From Rhodovulum imhoffii (lineage in GTDB: Bacteria > Pseudomonadota > Alphaproteobacteria > Rhodobacterales > Rhodobacteraceae): a stretch of DNA of 64,000 nucleotides. The DNA lies in the NCBI RefSeq assembly GCF_003046545.1, contig NZ_QAAA01000010.1:55171-119170 (forward strand). Direction: 5' to 3'. Positions 63,906 through 64,000 of this stretch are shown here, one piece after another; positions within the stretch are counted from its first letter, which is position 1; every line of letters begins with the position of its first letter. The position numbers were made by a program, and so were the translations under genes. The notes under the pieces are model-generated. The model did no database searches and was not told the origin of the DNA. It was given only the letters and a program-made list of their open reading frames with translations.

Positions 63906-64000
63906 GTAAGCGCTGTCACCGCGGCACGCCTGTTCAGCTTGACGGGTTGAAGTTCCATGGCAGGAGCTCGTCGATCCTGCTGGCGGGGTGACCGGCGGTG
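63906..64000 (-). mobile_element. IS66-family element, one end (continues beyond the window)
   Basis: The terminal repeat begins GTAAGCGCTGTCACC at 63906, fitting the IS66-family GTAAGCG end, and the transposase reading frame enters from the right edge. Only about 95 bases are present. Confidence 0.85.
63934..64000 (-). CDS. IS66-family transposase TnpC, C-terminal end only
   Basis: The minus strand from the window edge reads TAGHPASRIDELLPWNFNPSS and stops at 63934. The RIDELLPWN ending is diagnostic of IS66 TnpC transposases. The rest of the gene lies outside. Confidence 0.85.
   Translation of the reverse strand, partial: TAGHPASRIDELLPWNFNPSS

Overview
The window reads as one chromosome segment of a GC-rich alphaproteobacterium of the Rhodobacterales (Roseobacter/Rhodobacter group). 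The evidence is a pucBA-pucC light-harvesting 2 operon with a PpsR/CrtJ-type palindrome, an Irr regulator next to fabA-fabB-fabI, a Rhizobium-type glycerol ABC transporter locus, an aerobic (late cobalt insertion) cob cluster with CobZ instead of CobG, and the general gene style. An aerobic or facultative bacteriochlorophyll-containing phototroph is the likely host; the species cannot be named from the sequence.

Layout. 1-5.1 kb: the 5' part of miaB (cut by the window edge), a glycosyltransferase-like gene, irr, and the unsaturated fatty acid genes fabA-fabB-fabI ending in a strong terminator. 5.1-12.98 kb: an FKBP isomerase, a VOC protein, then a tightly packed + strand run (HAD dehalogenase, alpha/beta hydrolase, serine/threonine dehydratase, pcaD, a second hydrolase, a BKACE enzyme and a short PcaB-like protein) and an MFS exporter. 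13.0-15.3 kb: puc regulatory region and pucB-pucA-pucC. 15.2-26.5 kb: minus-strand glycerol operon glpD-glpS-glpT-glpP-glpQ-glpU-glpV-glpK plus an iron-type alcohol dehydrogenase, with divergent glpR. 26.5-31.8 kb: an oligopeptide-type ABC transporter. 32.1-33.1 kb: an IS903-group relic abutting a decayed cobalt-transporter ATPase (cbiO).

33.1-45.1 kb: the cobalamin cluster. Genes cobF, A, B, M, E, L, J, I, H (minus) and cobK (plus) are intact, but the first two genes behind the cobalamin riboswitch, cobW and cobN, are both broken and carry large deletions. Upstream lies a fused CobZ. 45.1-49.35 kb: a feo iron module (feoA, feoB, a Cys-rich FeoB-associated peptide) preceded by two secreted NikK/NikL-like proteins whose predicted mature forms both start with His. 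49.5-52.4 kb: copA-cueR with a CueR-type promoter. 52.4-62.1 kb: rpsD, a lytic transglycosylase lipoprotein, gatB, a class III aminotransferase, an iron-type ABC permease, a sulfotransferase-like protein, a tryptophanase/tyrosine phenol-lyase gene with a one-base frameshift, and selD. 62.1-64.0 kb: an AT-richer accessory patch with a small membrane protein, a SUKH (SMI1/KNR4)-like protein and a membrane-anchored coiled-coil-like protein, cut by the end of an IS66-family element.

The recurring theme from 32.7 to 52 kb is metals: cobalt (cob, cbiO relic), iron (feo) and copper (copA). The clearest biological story is partial decay of cobalt uptake and chelation genes (cbiO, cobW, cobN) while the corrin-ring genes and the riboswitch remain intact. 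The most interesting possibly undescribed unit is the secreted His-starting protein pair in front of feoAB.
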